From contig CASENS010000059.1 in the NCBI GenBank assembly GCA_949289345.1, positions 1 to 37,047 of the forward strand: a stretch of 37,047 bases of DNA, read 5' to 3'. How positions within the stretch are numbered: the stretch's first letter is position 1; every line of letters begins with the position of its first letter. Below are positions 24,584 to 33,690 of the stretch, one piece after another. This DNA is from an uncultured Bacteroides sp. (lineage in GTDB: Bacteria > Bacteroidota > Bacteroidia > Bacteroidales > Bacteroidaceae). Below the pieces are notes generated by a model. That model had not been told where the DNA came from. It made no database searches and was given only the letters and a program-made list of their open reading frames with translations. Both the position numbers and the translations under genes were made by a program.

Positions 24584-25141
24584 ATGATGCAAAAAATCTG
24601 CCGCTTCATTTTCTACCGCCTATTAGGCTGGAAGTATGTCATGACAGTGCCTTTTCATGATAAGTGTGTCATTTGCGTTGCCCCCCATACCACCAACTGG
24701 GACCTGATTATGGGGAAACTATTTTATGGTGCACTTGGACGGAAAGCCTGCTTTATGATGAAGAAGGAATGGTTTGTCTTTCCTTTGGGGTTTCTGTTCA
24801 AAGCCATAGGAGGAATACCTGTGAACAGGAAACGGAAGAATTCGCTGGTAGACCAAATGACCGAACGGTTTGCTTCAAGCCGATGGTTCAACCTGGCCAT
24901 CACGCCCGAAGGTACCCGTAAAGCCAACGCCGAATGGAAGAAAGGATTCTATTACATCGCATTGAAAGCAGGTGTCCCCATTCTTCTGTTCGGCATAGAC
25001 TATCCCAGCCGAACCATTACGTGCACCCGATCGCTCGTTCCATCGGGTGACATCGAGACAGATATGCGTGAGATAAAACGCTATTATAAAGCATTCCGTG
25101 GGAAGAACCCACGTAACTTTTTGATAGGAGAAACTGATTAA
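24584..25141 (+). CDS. PlsC-like lysophospholipid/glycerol-phosphate acyltransferase family protein
   Basis: A 185-residue protein with the acyltransferase motifs HTTNWD (H35-x4-D40) and TPEGTRK (Glu109 to Arg112). It is shorter than typical PlsC (about 240 residues) and has only weak hydrophobic segments, so it fits the compact 1-acylglycerol-3-phosphate acyltransferase-like proteins of Bacteroidetes. The acyl acceptor is uncertain: lysophosphatidate, or an unusual amino lipid such as those of the Bacteroides membrane. Two adjacent ATG codons (24584 and 24587) are possible starts. The nitrilase-family gene follows 18 bases downstream. Confidence 0.86.
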   Translation: MMQKICRFIFYRLLGWKYVMTVPFHDKCVICVAPHTTNWDLIMGKLFYGALGRKACFMMKKEWFVFPLGFLFKAIGGIPVNRKRKNSLVDQMTERFASSRWFNLAITPEGTRKANAEWKKGFYYIALKAGVPILLFGIDYPSRTITCTRSLVPSGDIETDMREIKRYYKAFRGKNPRNFLIGETD

Positions 25142-25159
25142 AAAAGACACAAAAGCACC

Positions 25160-25930
25160 ATGCATATCACCTTATTTCAAACTGACATTGCCTGGGAAGA
25201 CAAGCAGGAAAATCTGAGACGAGTGAAACTGGCCTTGGAAAAGTTACAGGGCGAGACCGATTTGTTGGTCTTGCCCGAAACTTTCGCAACCGGATTCAGC
25301 ATGAATACCGGCAAACTGGCCGAACCGACAAACGGTCCTACACTCGGCCTGTTACAACAGTACGCTTCCAAGTACGGCATAGCTTTGGCCGGGAGCTACA
25401 TTGTTCGGCACGAAGGGGAATATCGGAACCGCTTTTTCTTCTTGACGCCCGAAGGCAACGCCACCTACTACGACAAACATCACCTGTTTCGTATGGGCAA
25501 CGAAAACAATCGCTTCTCTCCCGGGAAAGAACGTCCCATTATCCATTTTCGCGAATTCCGCATTTTACCACAGATATGCTACGACTTGCGTTTTCCGGTA
25601 TGGAGCCGAAACGTGGGATGTGAATACGACCTGCTGCTCTACGTGGCCTGCTGGCCTGCATCACGCCGTCACGTCTGGGACACATTGCTTCAAGCCCGTG
25701 CCATTGAGAACCAATGCTATGTATGCGGAGTAAACCGCATAGGGAACGATGGCAACGGCATCCGTTATGACGGCGGAAGTACAGTCTACTCCCCTCAAGG
25801 TAAATGCTTGGCCACAGTGCCTGATGCACGCGAAGGCATGTCCACCGTCCGTTTGGATATTGAAAGCCTCTACGACTTCCGCCGAAAATTCCCCGTGTGG
25901 CAGGATGCGGACAAGTTTAAATTAGAATAG
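25160..25930 (+). CDS. Nitrilase-family amidase (omega-amidase/YafV-like)
   Basis: A 256-residue carbon-nitrogen hydrolase with the complete Glu-Lys-Cys triad: Glu40 in VLPETFATGF, Lys106 in YYDKHHLF and Cys140 in PQICYDLRFP. The size and the GFSMNT and WPASRRHVWDTLLQARAIEN stretches point to the YafV/Nit2 omega-amidase branch, which hydrolyses alpha-ketoglutaramate and similar omega-amides as a metabolite-repair step. It is cytosolic. It is the last gene of the short series; no clear terminator follows in the 228-base gap to the efflux operon. Confidence 0.92.
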   Translation: MHITLFQTDIAWEDKQENLRRVKLALEKLQGETDLLVLPETFATGFSMNTGKLAEPTNGPTLGLLQQYASKYGIALAGSYIVRHEGEYRNRFFFLTPEGNATYYDKHHLFRMGNENNRFSPGKERPIIHFREFRILPQICYDLRFPVWSRNVGCEYDLLLYVACWPASRRHVWDTLLQARAIENQCYVCGVNRIGNDGNGIRYDGGSTVYSPQGKCLATVPDAREGMSTVRLDIESLYDFRRKFPVWQDADKFKLE

Positions 25931-26103
25931 CATCCCCCCTAAAGCAACCGGTTGGAAACATGAGGAAATATTCCCCGATTTTGTAGATACTTTCCACACG
26001 GCAGAGCAATCAGAACGATGTAAGATAAAGGAAGGTTCTTGACATAGGAGTTGAAAAATAGCAAGTTATGTTCATTTTTCCCATTTATTCAGGAAAAAGG
26101 TAT

Positions 26104-26111
26104 TATTTTTG
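26104..26111 (+). promoter_or_regulatory. -7 box of the RND efflux operon
   Basis: TATTTTTG matches TAnnTTTG. The -33 area is only T-rich. Transcription starting near 26117 would lie after an in-frame ATG at 26051, so the adaptor gene should start at 26159. Confidence 0.55.
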
Positions 26112-26158
26112 CACAGAGAAAACGGAATAAGGGTACTCAACTTACTAAACAAACATAC

Positions 26159-27352
26159 ATGAGACTATTTTTTAGCAAGAAAGAACTAAGGCTAAGGAAA
26201 AAACGCCTGCTGGCCATGCTGGGGTGCATGGTTATAGTATTGGCACTGTACATTGTGCTGACGTGGGAGAAAGAAGTGGTTCCGGTTCCTCCGGTCGTAG
26301 TAGTGCAACCTGTAGAACAGGAAGATGTGGAAATCTACGGTGATTACGTGGGGCGTATCCGTGCTCAACAATTTGTAGAGGTTCGCGCACGCGTGGAAGG
26401 TTTCCTTGAAAGTATGGCTTTTGAGGAAGGTACGTATGTGAAGAAAAACCAAGTGTTGTTTGTCATCGACCAAAAACAATACCGCGCCAAAGCGGATAAA
26501 GCCCGTGCACAGTTACGTAAAGACTCTGCCCAAGTACGCAAAACGAAACGTGACTTAGATCGCATCCGGCCTCTTTTTGAACAAAACGCAGCCAGCCAAC
26601 TGGATTTGGACAATGCCATAGCCGCCTACGAGACAGCCGTAGCCAGTATGGGTATGAGTCAGGCGGACTTAGACCAAGCTGAGCAGGAATTGGGCTACAC
26701 ATGGGTACGCTCACCCATATCGGGACATATCAGTGAGCGCCATGTAGACTTGGGTACGCTGGTAGGTACCGGAGGCCAATCATTATTGGCTACCATCGTC
26801 AAGAGTGACACAGTGCTGGTAGACTTCAGCATGACGGCGCTGGATTATCTCAAAAGCCGGGAACGCAATGTAGTCCTTGGCCAACGAGACTCCACACGTT
26901 CATGGCAGCCCACAGTAACCATCACTCTGGCAGATGACAGCGAATACCCATACAAAGGATTAGTTGATTTCGCCGACCCACAAGTAAATCCCAAAACCGG
27001 AACATTCTCCGTCCGTGCCGAGATGCCCAATCCCGACCGGGTCCTCCTACCGGGACAGTTCACAAAAGTACGTGCCTTGCTGGATGTGCGCGAACGAGCC
27101 ACCGTAGTACCGCAAAAAGCATTGATTATCGAAAAAGGAGGAGCCTACATATTCGTCATGCGACGTGACTCCACAGTGGAACGCCGCTTCATTGAGCTGG
27201 GGCCTGAATTTGGCAACAATGTCGTGGTGGAACGAGGCATCATTCCGGGCGAAAACATTGTTACCGAAGGCTATCACAAGCTTAATCCAGGCATGAAAGT
27301 ACGTGTAGGACGTCCCGGTGAGGTGAAGAACGAAGAAAAGACAGAAGAGTAA
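26159..27352 (+). CDS. RND efflux periplasmic adaptor (membrane fusion protein)
   Basis: A 397-residue AcrA/MexA-type adaptor that joins the inner-membrane pump to the outer-membrane channel. The N-terminal membrane segment (about residues 18-35) follows a basic stretch. A lipoyl half-motif, a coiled-coil hairpin (about 95-160, QLRKDSAQVRKTKRDLDRIR) and the second lipoyl half (YTWVRSPISGHISERHVDLG) are in order, followed by beta-barrel and membrane-proximal domains (LLPGQFTKVRALL). I prefer the ATG at 26159 over one at 26051 because the -7 box lies between them. The pump gene starts 23 bases after the stop. Confidence 0.92.
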   Translation: MRLFFSKKELRLRKKRLLAMLGCMVIVLALYIVLTWEKEVVPVPPVVVVQPVEQEDVEIYGDYVGRIRAQQFVEVRARVEGFLESMAFEEGTYVKKNQVLFVIDQKQYRAKADKARAQLRKDSAQVRKTKRDLDRIRPLFEQNAASQLDLDNAIAAYETAVASMGMSQADLDQAEQELGYTWVRSPISGHISERHVDLGTLVGTGGQSLLATIVKSDTVLVDFSMTALDYLKSRERNVVLGQRDSTRSWQPTVTITLADDSEYPYKGLVDFADPQVNPKTGTFSVRAEMPNPDRVLLPGQFTKVRALLDVRERATVVPQKALIIEKGGAYIFVMRRDSTVERRFIELGPEFGNNVVVERGIIPGENIVTEGYHKLNPGMKVRVGRPGEVKNEEKTEE

Positions 27353-27375
27353 TCTCTTATAATACAGCACAACGC

Positions 27376-30300
27376 ATGAAAGTAAGCTTTTTCATTGACA
27401 GGCCGGTCTTCTCGGCCGTCATATCCATATTAATAGTCATTGTGGGTATCATTGGACTGACGATGCTCCCTATCGACCAATACCCGCAAATTACGCCTCC
27501 GGTAGTCAAAATCAGCGCATCCTATCCAGGCGCCAGCGCACTCACCGTATCACAGGCCGTAGCAACCCCCATCGAACAGGAATTAAACGGCACACCGGGA
27601 ATGCTATACATGGAGTCCAACAGTTCCAACTCCGGTGGCTTTTCCGCAACTGTAACCTTTGACATTTCGGCCGACCCGGACCTTGCTGCGGTTGAAATAC
27701 AGAACCGTGTGAAACTGGCCGAATCGCGTTTACCGGCCGAAGTGGTGCAGAATGGTATTGAGATTGAAAAACAGGCTGCCAGCCAGCTGATGACCATTTG
27801 CCTGACTTCATCCGACCCCAAATTCGATGAAATCTACCTTAGTAACTTCGCCACACTAAACGTGCTCGACCTTCTGCGGCGTATTCCAGGCGTAGGACGC
27901 GTGTCAAACATCGGAAGCCGTTACTACGCCATGCAGATATGGGTAGATCCTGCGCGTTTAGCCAATTATGGACTGACGATACAGGATCTGCAAAATGCAT
28001 TGAAAGACCAAAACCGTGAATCGGCAGCCGGTGTACTGGGTCAGCAGCCTGTAACGGGATTGGACTTCACCATCCCCATTACGGCACAAGGCCGTCTTTC
28101 AAGTGCAGCCCAATTTGAGGAGATTGTTCTCCGTGCCAATGCTGACGGATCTATGATACGAATGCGTGATGTAGCACGAGTATCCCTGGAAGCCCAATCG
28201 TACAACACAGAAAGTGGCATCAACGGAGGAAATGCCGCTGTGCTGGGCGTCTACATGCTGCCGGGCGCCAACGCCATGGAAGTAGCCGAGAACGTGAAGA
28301 AAGCCATGGAAGAGATAAGCCGCACCTTTCCCGACGGCATGCAATACGAAATGCCTTTTGACCTGACCACCTACATCAGTGAGTCCATTCACGAAGTGTA
28401 TAAGACACTCTATGAAGCATTGATATTGGTAATTGTCGTAGTCTTTCTCTTTTTGCAGAACTGGCGGGCCACTATCATTCCCTTGGTAGCCGTACCCATT
28501 TCGCTGATAGGTACTTTTGGCTTCATGCTGATATTCGGCTTTTCACTCAACATGCTTACATTATTAGGTCTGGTACTCGCGATAGGTTTGGTGGTGGATG
28601 ACGCCATCGTAGTAGTGGAAAATGTGGAACGCATCATGGAAGAAGAGCACCTCAGCCCCTATGAAGCCACCAAAAAAGCCATGAACGGACTCACATCCGC
28701 CTTGATAGCCACATCATTGGTGCTCTGCGCCGTGTTTGTACCAGTCAGCTTTTTGTCAGGCATATCCGGACAGCTTTATCGGCAATTCAGTGTCACCATC
28801 GCTGTGTCCGTGTTATTATCTACTGTCGTAGCCTTAACCTTGAGTCCGGTAATGTGTTCGCTCATCTTGAAACCGGCAGACCCTAACAAACCCCAAAACC
28901 GCTTTTTCCGTACCATCAACCGCTGGCTGGATTTTGGCAACAGCAAATACTTGTCAGGCATCGGGCATGTCATCAAGAATCCGCGCCGGGTAGGAGCAGG
29001 TTTCTGCATGGTACTGATACTGATATTTGTCCTCTATCGGGTTATACCGACCAGTTTCCTTCCAACGGAGGATCAAGGATACTTCACTGTTGAGCTGGAA
29101 ATGCCCGAAGGCACAACACTGGAACGTACACGTAACGTCACCAACCGGGTTATCAACTTCTTGATGGAAAATCCGTCCGTGGAATACGTACAAAACGTCA
29201 CGGGAACCAGTCCGCGTGTAGGAACCAACCAGGCACGCGCTCAGCTGACCGTTATTCTAAAGGAATGGAAACAGCGCGATGACACAACCATCGACGCCAT
29301 CATGGCCGAAGTAAGTCGGGAACTGACCGAGTATCCAGAGTGCAAGTTCTACCTCTCCACACCGCCCGTCATTCCAGGTCTGGGTACTTCTGGCGGTTTT
29401 GAAATGCAGTTGGAAGCGCGCGGCGACGCCACATACGACAACTTGGTACAGGCAGCTGACACACTGATGTATTATGCGGCTCAACGCAAAGAACTGAGCA
29501 GCCTCTCCTCATCGCTGCAAGCCGAAATACCCCAATTGTATTTCGATGTGGACCGTGACAAGGTGAAGATGCTAGGCGTACCCATGGCCGACGTGTTCAA
29601 CACGATGAAAGCCTTCACAGGGTCGGTGTACGTAAACGACTTCAACATGTTCAACCGTATCTACCGTGTCTACGTACAGGCCGAAGCACCTTTCCGTGAA
29701 CATCGGGACAACATCGGGCTGTACTTCGTGCGAAGCAGTGACGGAGACATGATACCTCTTACCGCATTGGGCAACACCGAATATACGACCGGTCCGGGAA
29801 GCATCAAACGCTTCAACATGTTCAACACAGCCATCATACGCGGAACATCCTCGCAAGGCTATAGTTCCGGACAAGCCATGGAAGCCTTGGAAGAAGTAGT
29901 GCGGCAACATCTGCCAGACAATATCGGCATCGAATGGAGCGGCCTGTCCTACCAAGAAAAACAAGCGGGCGGACAGACAGGTATCATCCTCGGGCTAGTG
30001 TTCATTTTCGTGTTCCTTTTCCTGGCCGCCTTGTACGAGAGTTGGAGCATACCGATAGCCGTACTCCTCTCATTGCCCGTTGCCGCATTGGGCGCCTACA
30101 TCGGCATCATGGCATGCGGACTGGAGAATGACACTTATTTCCAGATTGGTCTGGTAATGCTGATGGGTCTTGCAGCCAAGAACGCCATCCTTATCGTAGA
30201 ATTCGCCAAGGACGAAGCCGACACTGGCGTCAATGTCTTCAAGGCAGCTCTCCATGCCGCACGCCTACGTTTCCGCCCCATCTTGATGACTTCACTTGCA

Positions 30301-30564
30301 TTCATCTTGGGCATTTTCCCACTGGTTATCGCTACCGGTCCCGGTTCCGCCAGCCGGCAAGCCATTGGCACAGGTGTATTCTTCGGCATGATCGTTGCGG
30401 TAACAGTTGGTATCCTGCTCATACCGTTCTTCTTCGTAGCCATCTACAAAGCAAAGGACAGCATGCACGGAGCTATCCCCGCCAAAGCCAAACGCGGAGT
30501 GGCCAAACTGGCGCGCACCATCACACACCACCACGCAAACGATAAAGACAACGATAAACAGTGA
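27376..30564 (+). CDS. RND-type multidrug efflux pump, HAE1 family permease
   Basis: A 1062-residue AcrB-like trimeric proton-driven pump. It opens with FFIDRPVFSAVISILIVIVG, the standard HAE1 start, and shows two repeated halves of six membrane helices with large periplasmic loops. The proton-relay aspartates are present as the pair at residues 408-409 in GLVVDDAIVVVENVER, matching Asp407-Asp408 of AcrB. The late motif GLAAKNAILIVEFAKDE supplies the matching lysine. The substrate range (drugs, bile salts, solvents) cannot be told from sequence. Its final codons overlap the start of the channel gene region. No TetR-type repressor gene is adjacent. Confidence 0.96.
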   Translation: MKVSFFIDRPVFSAVISILIVIVGIIGLTMLPIDQYPQITPPVVKISASYPGASALTVSQAVATPIEQELNGTPGMLYMESNSSNSGGFSATVTFDISADPDLAAVEIQNRVKLAESRLPAEVVQNGIEIEKQAASQLMTICLTSSDPKFDEIYLSNFATLNVLDLLRRIPGVGRVSNIGSRYYAMQIWVDPARLANYGLTIQDLQNALKDQNRESAAGVLGQQPVTGLDFTIPITAQGRLSSAAQFEEIVLRANADGSMIRMRDVARVSLEAQSYNTESGINGGNAAVLGVYMLPGANAMEVAENVKKAMEEISRTFPDGMQYEMPFDLTTYISESIHEVYKTLYEALILVIVVVFLFLQNWRATIIPLVAVPISLIGTFGFMLIFGFSLNMLTLLGLVLAIGLVVDDAIVVVENVERIMEEEHLSPYEATKKAMNGLTSALIATSLVLCAVFVPVSFLSGISGQLYRQFSVTIAVSVLLSTVVALTLSPVMCSLILKPADPNKPQNRFFRTINRWLDFGNSKYLSGIGHVIKNPRRVGAGFCMVLILIFVLYRVIPTSFLPTEDQGYFTVELEMPEGTTLERTRNVTNRVINFLMENPSVEYVQNVTGTSPRVGTNQARAQLTVILKEWKQRDDTTIDAIMAEVSRELTEYPECKFYLSTPPVIPGLGTSGGFEMQLEARGDATYDNLVQAADTLMYYAAQRKELSSLSSSLQAEIPQLYFDVDRDKVKMLGVPMADVFNTMKAFTGSVYVNDFNMFNRIYRVYVQAEAPFREHRDNIGLYFVRSSDGDMIPLTALGNTEYTTGPGSIKRFNMFNTAIIRGTSSQGYSSGQAMEALEEVVRQHLPDNIGIEWSGLSYQEKQAGGQTGIILGLVFIFVFLFLAALYESWSIPIAVLLSLPVAALGAYIGIMACGLENDTYFQIGLVMLMGLAAKNAILIVEFAKDEADTGVNVFKAALHAARLRFRPILMTSLAFILGIFPLVIATGPGSASRQAIGTGVFFGMIVAVTVGILLIPFFFVAIYKAKDSMHGAIPAKAKRGVAKLARTITHHHANDKDNDKQ

Positions 30565-30572
30565 CACCCGAT

Positions 30573-31964
30573 ATGAGAAAGTACACCATATTATATATAA
30601 CAGGAATATGCGCCGTCCTTCTTACGTTGAACGGCTGCAAACTGGGCAAACACTACGTACGGCCCGAAATGGAACTGCCCCAGACACTGAACGGACAGTC
30701 CGATTCGCTGAGGTCGGACACACTTTCCATTGCCGACCTGCCTTGGGAGCAACTCTACACCGACACGTTGCTACATGAGCTAATACAACGCACGTTGGAG
30801 TACAACAAAGACCTGCTCATGGCCACTGCCCGTGTAAAGGAATTGGCCGCACTGAAACGCATTGACGTAGCCAACCTGTTCCCCGAAGTAGGACTTCGTG
30901 TTTACGGCGAAAAAGAAGGAGACAACTACGGAGGAAACAACTATAATCCAGACGACCAGTTCGACCTGAAAGGAACAGTATCCTGGGAACTCGACCTGTG
31001 GGGCAAACTTCGATGGGCGCGCGATGAAAGCCTGGCCGAATTCCGCGCCTCAATAGAGAACCGGCGCGCCTTGCAGATGAGCCTCATCGCAGACGTAGCG
31101 CAAGCCTATTTCGAACTCGTGGCATTGGACAACGAACTGAACATTGTGCGCCAAACCGTAGACGCACGTCGGGAAAGCCTGCACTTGGCCCGCATCCGCT
31201 ATGAAGGCGGACTGACCTCGGAAACCGCATTCCGCCAAGCACAAGTGGAATTGGCACGGACAGAAACATTAGTGCCCGATTTGGAACGGCAAATCACCTT
31301 GAAGGAGAACGACCTTGCCCTGCTCATCGGCGAGTATCCTCACAGCATGGGACGTGCCGTCCTGCCGGAAGATGTCCGTCTGCCCGAGACCCTCCCCGTA
31401 GGCTTGCCCAGCACGCTGCTGGAGCGACGCCCCGACATCCGCCAAGCCGAACAGCAACTCATCGCCGCCAACGCTGCCGTCGGCATAGCCTATACGAGCC
31501 TGTTTCCCACCATCTCGCTCACCGCACAGTTAGGAGCCGAGAGCGAAGAACTGACCGACTTGCTGAAATCGCCCTATCACCTCATCACCGGCAGCCTGCT
31601 GCAACCCATCGTGGGCATAGCCAAGAACCATGCCCGTCTGAAAGCCCGGAAAGCAGCACGCGAACGTGCCCTCTACGCCTATGAGAAAGCCGTATTGTCC
31701 GCGTTCAAGGATGCTTACGACGCCATAGCCGCATTCAACAAAATGCAGGAGATATACGACTCACGCCTGTCATTAGAAAAATCCTCACGCTCGGCCATGG
31801 AACTGGCCCAACTGCAATACGTCAACGGAGTCATAGGCTACATGGACTTGCTGGACGCCCAGCGTAGCTACCTCGACGCCCAAATAGGACTGAGCAACGC
31901 CGTACGCGACAAGCAGATAACCATTGTACACCTGTATAAAGCATTAGGTGGAGGGTGGGAATGA
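30573..31964 (+). CDS. RND efflux outer-membrane channel, NodT/OprM-type lipoprotein
   Basis: A 463-residue outer-membrane factor, the TolC-like exit duct of the system. The signal peptide ends in a lipobox (TLNGC, Cys near residue 22), so the N terminus is lipid-anchored. The two family repeats are clear: TVSWELDLWGKLRWARDESLAE (about residues 130-151) and the later VNGVIGYMDLLDAQRSYLDA (about 413-432). LPSTLLERRPDIRQAE near residue 290 is a hallmark of the NodT branch. I use the ATG at 30573; a GTG at 30561 overlapping the pump stop would add four residues but spoil the signal peptide. It closes the three-gene operon. Confidence 0.94.
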   Translation: MRKYTILYITGICAVLLTLNGCKLGKHYVRPEMELPQTLNGQSDSLRSDTLSIADLPWEQLYTDTLLHELIQRTLEYNKDLLMATARVKELAALKRIDVANLFPEVGLRVYGEKEGDNYGGNNYNPDDQFDLKGTVSWELDLWGKLRWARDESLAEFRASIENRRALQMSLIADVAQAYFELVALDNELNIVRQTVDARRESLHLARIRYEGGLTSETAFRQAQVELARTETLVPDLERQITLKENDLALLIGEYPHSMGRAVLPEDVRLPETLPVGLPSTLLERRPDIRQAEQQLIAANAAVGIAYTSLFPTISLTAQLGAESEELTDLLKSPYHLITGSLLQPIVGIAKNHARLKARKAARERALYAYEKAVLSAFKDAYDAIAAFNKMQEIYDSRLSLEKSSRSAMELAQLQYVNGVIGYMDLLDAQRSYLDAQIGLSNAVRDKQITIVHLYKALGGGWE

Positions 31965-32174
31965 CCTTCGGACGGATTTTCCTGCCCGCCTCAACCGGAG
32001 TCCTTATCACGGACGAAATAAAAGGACATACAGTCCGAGATAAGGAAACATCCCATCCTGACTTCCGCCAGGGGACATTCGCAAAGCCCTACCCCTATAG
32101 AAGAAAAGAAGGGATATTTACGGACATTCTTGGAAACCAGCAAACAATCACCATATTTGCGATAGAAGGCGTAC

Positions 32175-32342
32175 CCCACCACACGGCAATGTGGCGCACC
32201 CACCACACGGTAATGTGGCGCACCCACCACACGGTAATGTGGCGTACCCACCACACGGCAATGTGGCGCACCCACCACACGGCAATGTGGTGCACCCACC
32301 ACACGGTAATGTGGCGTACCCACCACACGGCAATGTGGTGGG
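32175..32342. repeat. Tandem array of seven 24-bp units, each with a CCACA/TGTGG palindrome
   Basis: Seven uninterrupted copies of CCCACCACACGG followed by (C/T)AATGTGG(C/T)G(C/T)A, differing only at three or so transition positions. Within each unit CCACA and TGTGG can pair, so RNA or DNA could form a row of small hairpins. Because 24 is a multiple of three, several frames stay open across it and give eight-residue repeat peptides, but no frame has a plausible start, family or codon pattern. The array lies in the 490-base gap 31965-32454, after the efflux operon and beyond the end of sdaA; the rest of that gap shows only the hairpin at 32357-32380. Confidence 0.88.
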
Positions 32343-32356
32343 TGCGCCATATAAAT

Positions 32357-32380
32357 CAGGGACATTCATAAATGTCCCTG
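32357..32380 (-). terminator. Perfect 10-bp hairpin beyond sdaA, candidate terminator
   Basis: CAGGGACATT (32357-32366) and AATGTCCCTG (32371-32380) form a perfect stem with a four-base loop. It lies 75 bases downstream of the sdaA stop on the minus strand and is followed there by an AT-rich stretch (ATTTATATGG) rather than a clean T-run. It could act on transcripts from either side. Confidence 0.5.
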
Positions 32381-32454
32381 AAAAACAAGACGACATATGG
32401 AGATGATAGCCGACAATCACTCCGACAGTTGCGGCAAAACAAGTACAAAACCCC

Positions 32455-33669
32455 TTATTCCATCGGTTCATAGTCCTTTGCCAAACCGCCTTCACTGGTT
32501 TCTTTGTAGAGCGACGGCAGGTCATTGCCTGTCTGCTTCATCACCTCTACCACTTTGTCAAATGAAACGCGGTGCATGCCATCGGTGAATGAAGAGTAGA
32601 GATTGGCGTCCAAGGCACGTGCCGCGGCATAGGCGTTACGTTCAATGCATGGAATTTGTACCAAACCGCACACCGGATCACATGTCATACCCAAATGATG
32701 CTCCAACCCCATTTCAGCCGCATATTCTATCTGTGCCGGACTGCCTCCGAAAAGTTGGTTAGCGGCAGCCGATGCCATGGAGCAAGCGGTACCAACTTCA
32801 GCTTGACATCCAGCCTCGGCACCGGAAATAGAAGCGTTCTGTTTCACGATATTGCCTACGAGTCCAGCTGTGGCCAAAGCGCGCAGGATGCGTATGTCGG
32901 TAAACTCACGGCTTTCCTGTAAGTGATGAAGTACAGCGGGCATTACTCCACATGACCCACAAGTGGGGGCTGTGACAATAGTGCCTCCTGCCGCATTTTC
33001 CTCGCTGACTGCCAAAGCATATGCAAAAACCAGCCCACGCGACTGGAGAGAAGCCTTATAGCCGCGTGCCCGAATGTAGTAAGTGGCGGCTTTGCGCCGC
33101 AGGTTCAGCGGGCCAGGCAGTACGCCTTCATTGTCAAGTCCGCGGTGGATGGCTTCTTTCATGGTTTTCCACACTTCGGCCAGATAATCCCAGATGTCAC
33201 TTTCTTCACGCTCTTTCACATATTCCCAGTAGCTTTTTCCTGTCCGTTCACACCAGTGCAGGATTTCAGTCATGTGATTCATTTCGTATACATCAGGAGT
33301 GTTGACTGAAGCCTCTCCATCGTTTTCCTCAGCCAAAGCGCCCCCCCCAATACTGAAAACAGTCCAAGAATCAGTTTCCTTACCGCCGGAGTCTACAGAA
33401 ACGAATTTCATGCCATTAGGATGGAAAGGCAAAAAGATTTTCGGTTCCCAAACAATTTCGACTGGCGCGACAGACTGCAATGTATCTGTAATGGCGACGT
33501 TTGTCATGTGCCCTTTGCCTGTAGCGGCCAGACTTCCGTAAAGAGTGACTTTGAAAGAAGCGGCCTCCGGATGGCGTTGGAGGAATATTTCGGCTGCTTT
33601 CCGAGGTCCCATCGTGTGACTGCTTGAGGGGCCTGTACCTATGCGGTAGAGTTCTTTAATCGATTTCAT
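32455..33669 (-). CDS. sdaA: L-serine ammonia-lyase, single-chain iron-sulfur type
   Basis: A 404-residue enzyme that deaminates L-serine to pyruvate and ammonia with a labile 4Fe-4S cluster. It has the beta domain at the N terminus (GTGPSSSHTMGPRKAAEIFL, residues 11-30) and the alpha domain after it, as in E. coli SdaA. Cluster cysteines are visible in APTCGSCGVMP and CDPVCGLVQIPCIERN. The length is slightly below the 450 or so of E. coli SdaA. A run of eight G in the coding strand (33341-33348) encodes part of SIGGGALAE and is a possible slippage site. It begins 21 bases after mutS2 and is likely co-transcribed with it. Confidence 0.94.
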   Translation of the reverse strand: MKSIKELYRIGTGPSSSHTMGPRKAAEIFLQRHPEAASFKVTLYGSLAATGKGHMTNVAITDTLQSVAPVEIVWEPKIFLPFHPNGMKFVSVDSGGKETDSWTVFSIGGGALAEENDGEASVNTPDVYEMNHMTEILHWCERTGKSYWEYVKEREESDIWDYLAEVWKTMKEAIHRGLDNEGVLPGPLNLRRKAATYYIRARGYKASLQSRGLVFAYALAVSEENAAGGTIVTAPTCGSCGVMPAVLHHLQESREFTDIRILRALATAGLVGNIVKQNASISGAEAGCQAEVGTACSMASAAANQLFGGSPAQIEYAAEMGLEHHLGMTCDPVCGLVQIPCIERNAYAAARALDANLYSSFTDGMHRVSFDKVVEVMKQTGNDLPSLYKETSEGGLAKDYEPME

Positions 33670-33690
33670 AAATGTTCTGTGCTTATATTA

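Noticed and set aside
26051-26158. N-terminal extension of the efflux adaptor
   Set aside because: The -7 box at 26104-26111 lies inside it, and the extension has no similarity to adaptor proteins.
32175-32342. CRISPR array
   Set aside because: The units abut with no spacers; this is a minisatellite.
31955-32371. Protein with eight-residue repeats (MWRTHHTA-like) spanning the 24-bp array, and its counterparts on the minus strand
   Set aside because: Several frames on both strands are open only because the unit length is divisible by three. No ribosome binding site, no family, and the flanking residues look non-coding.
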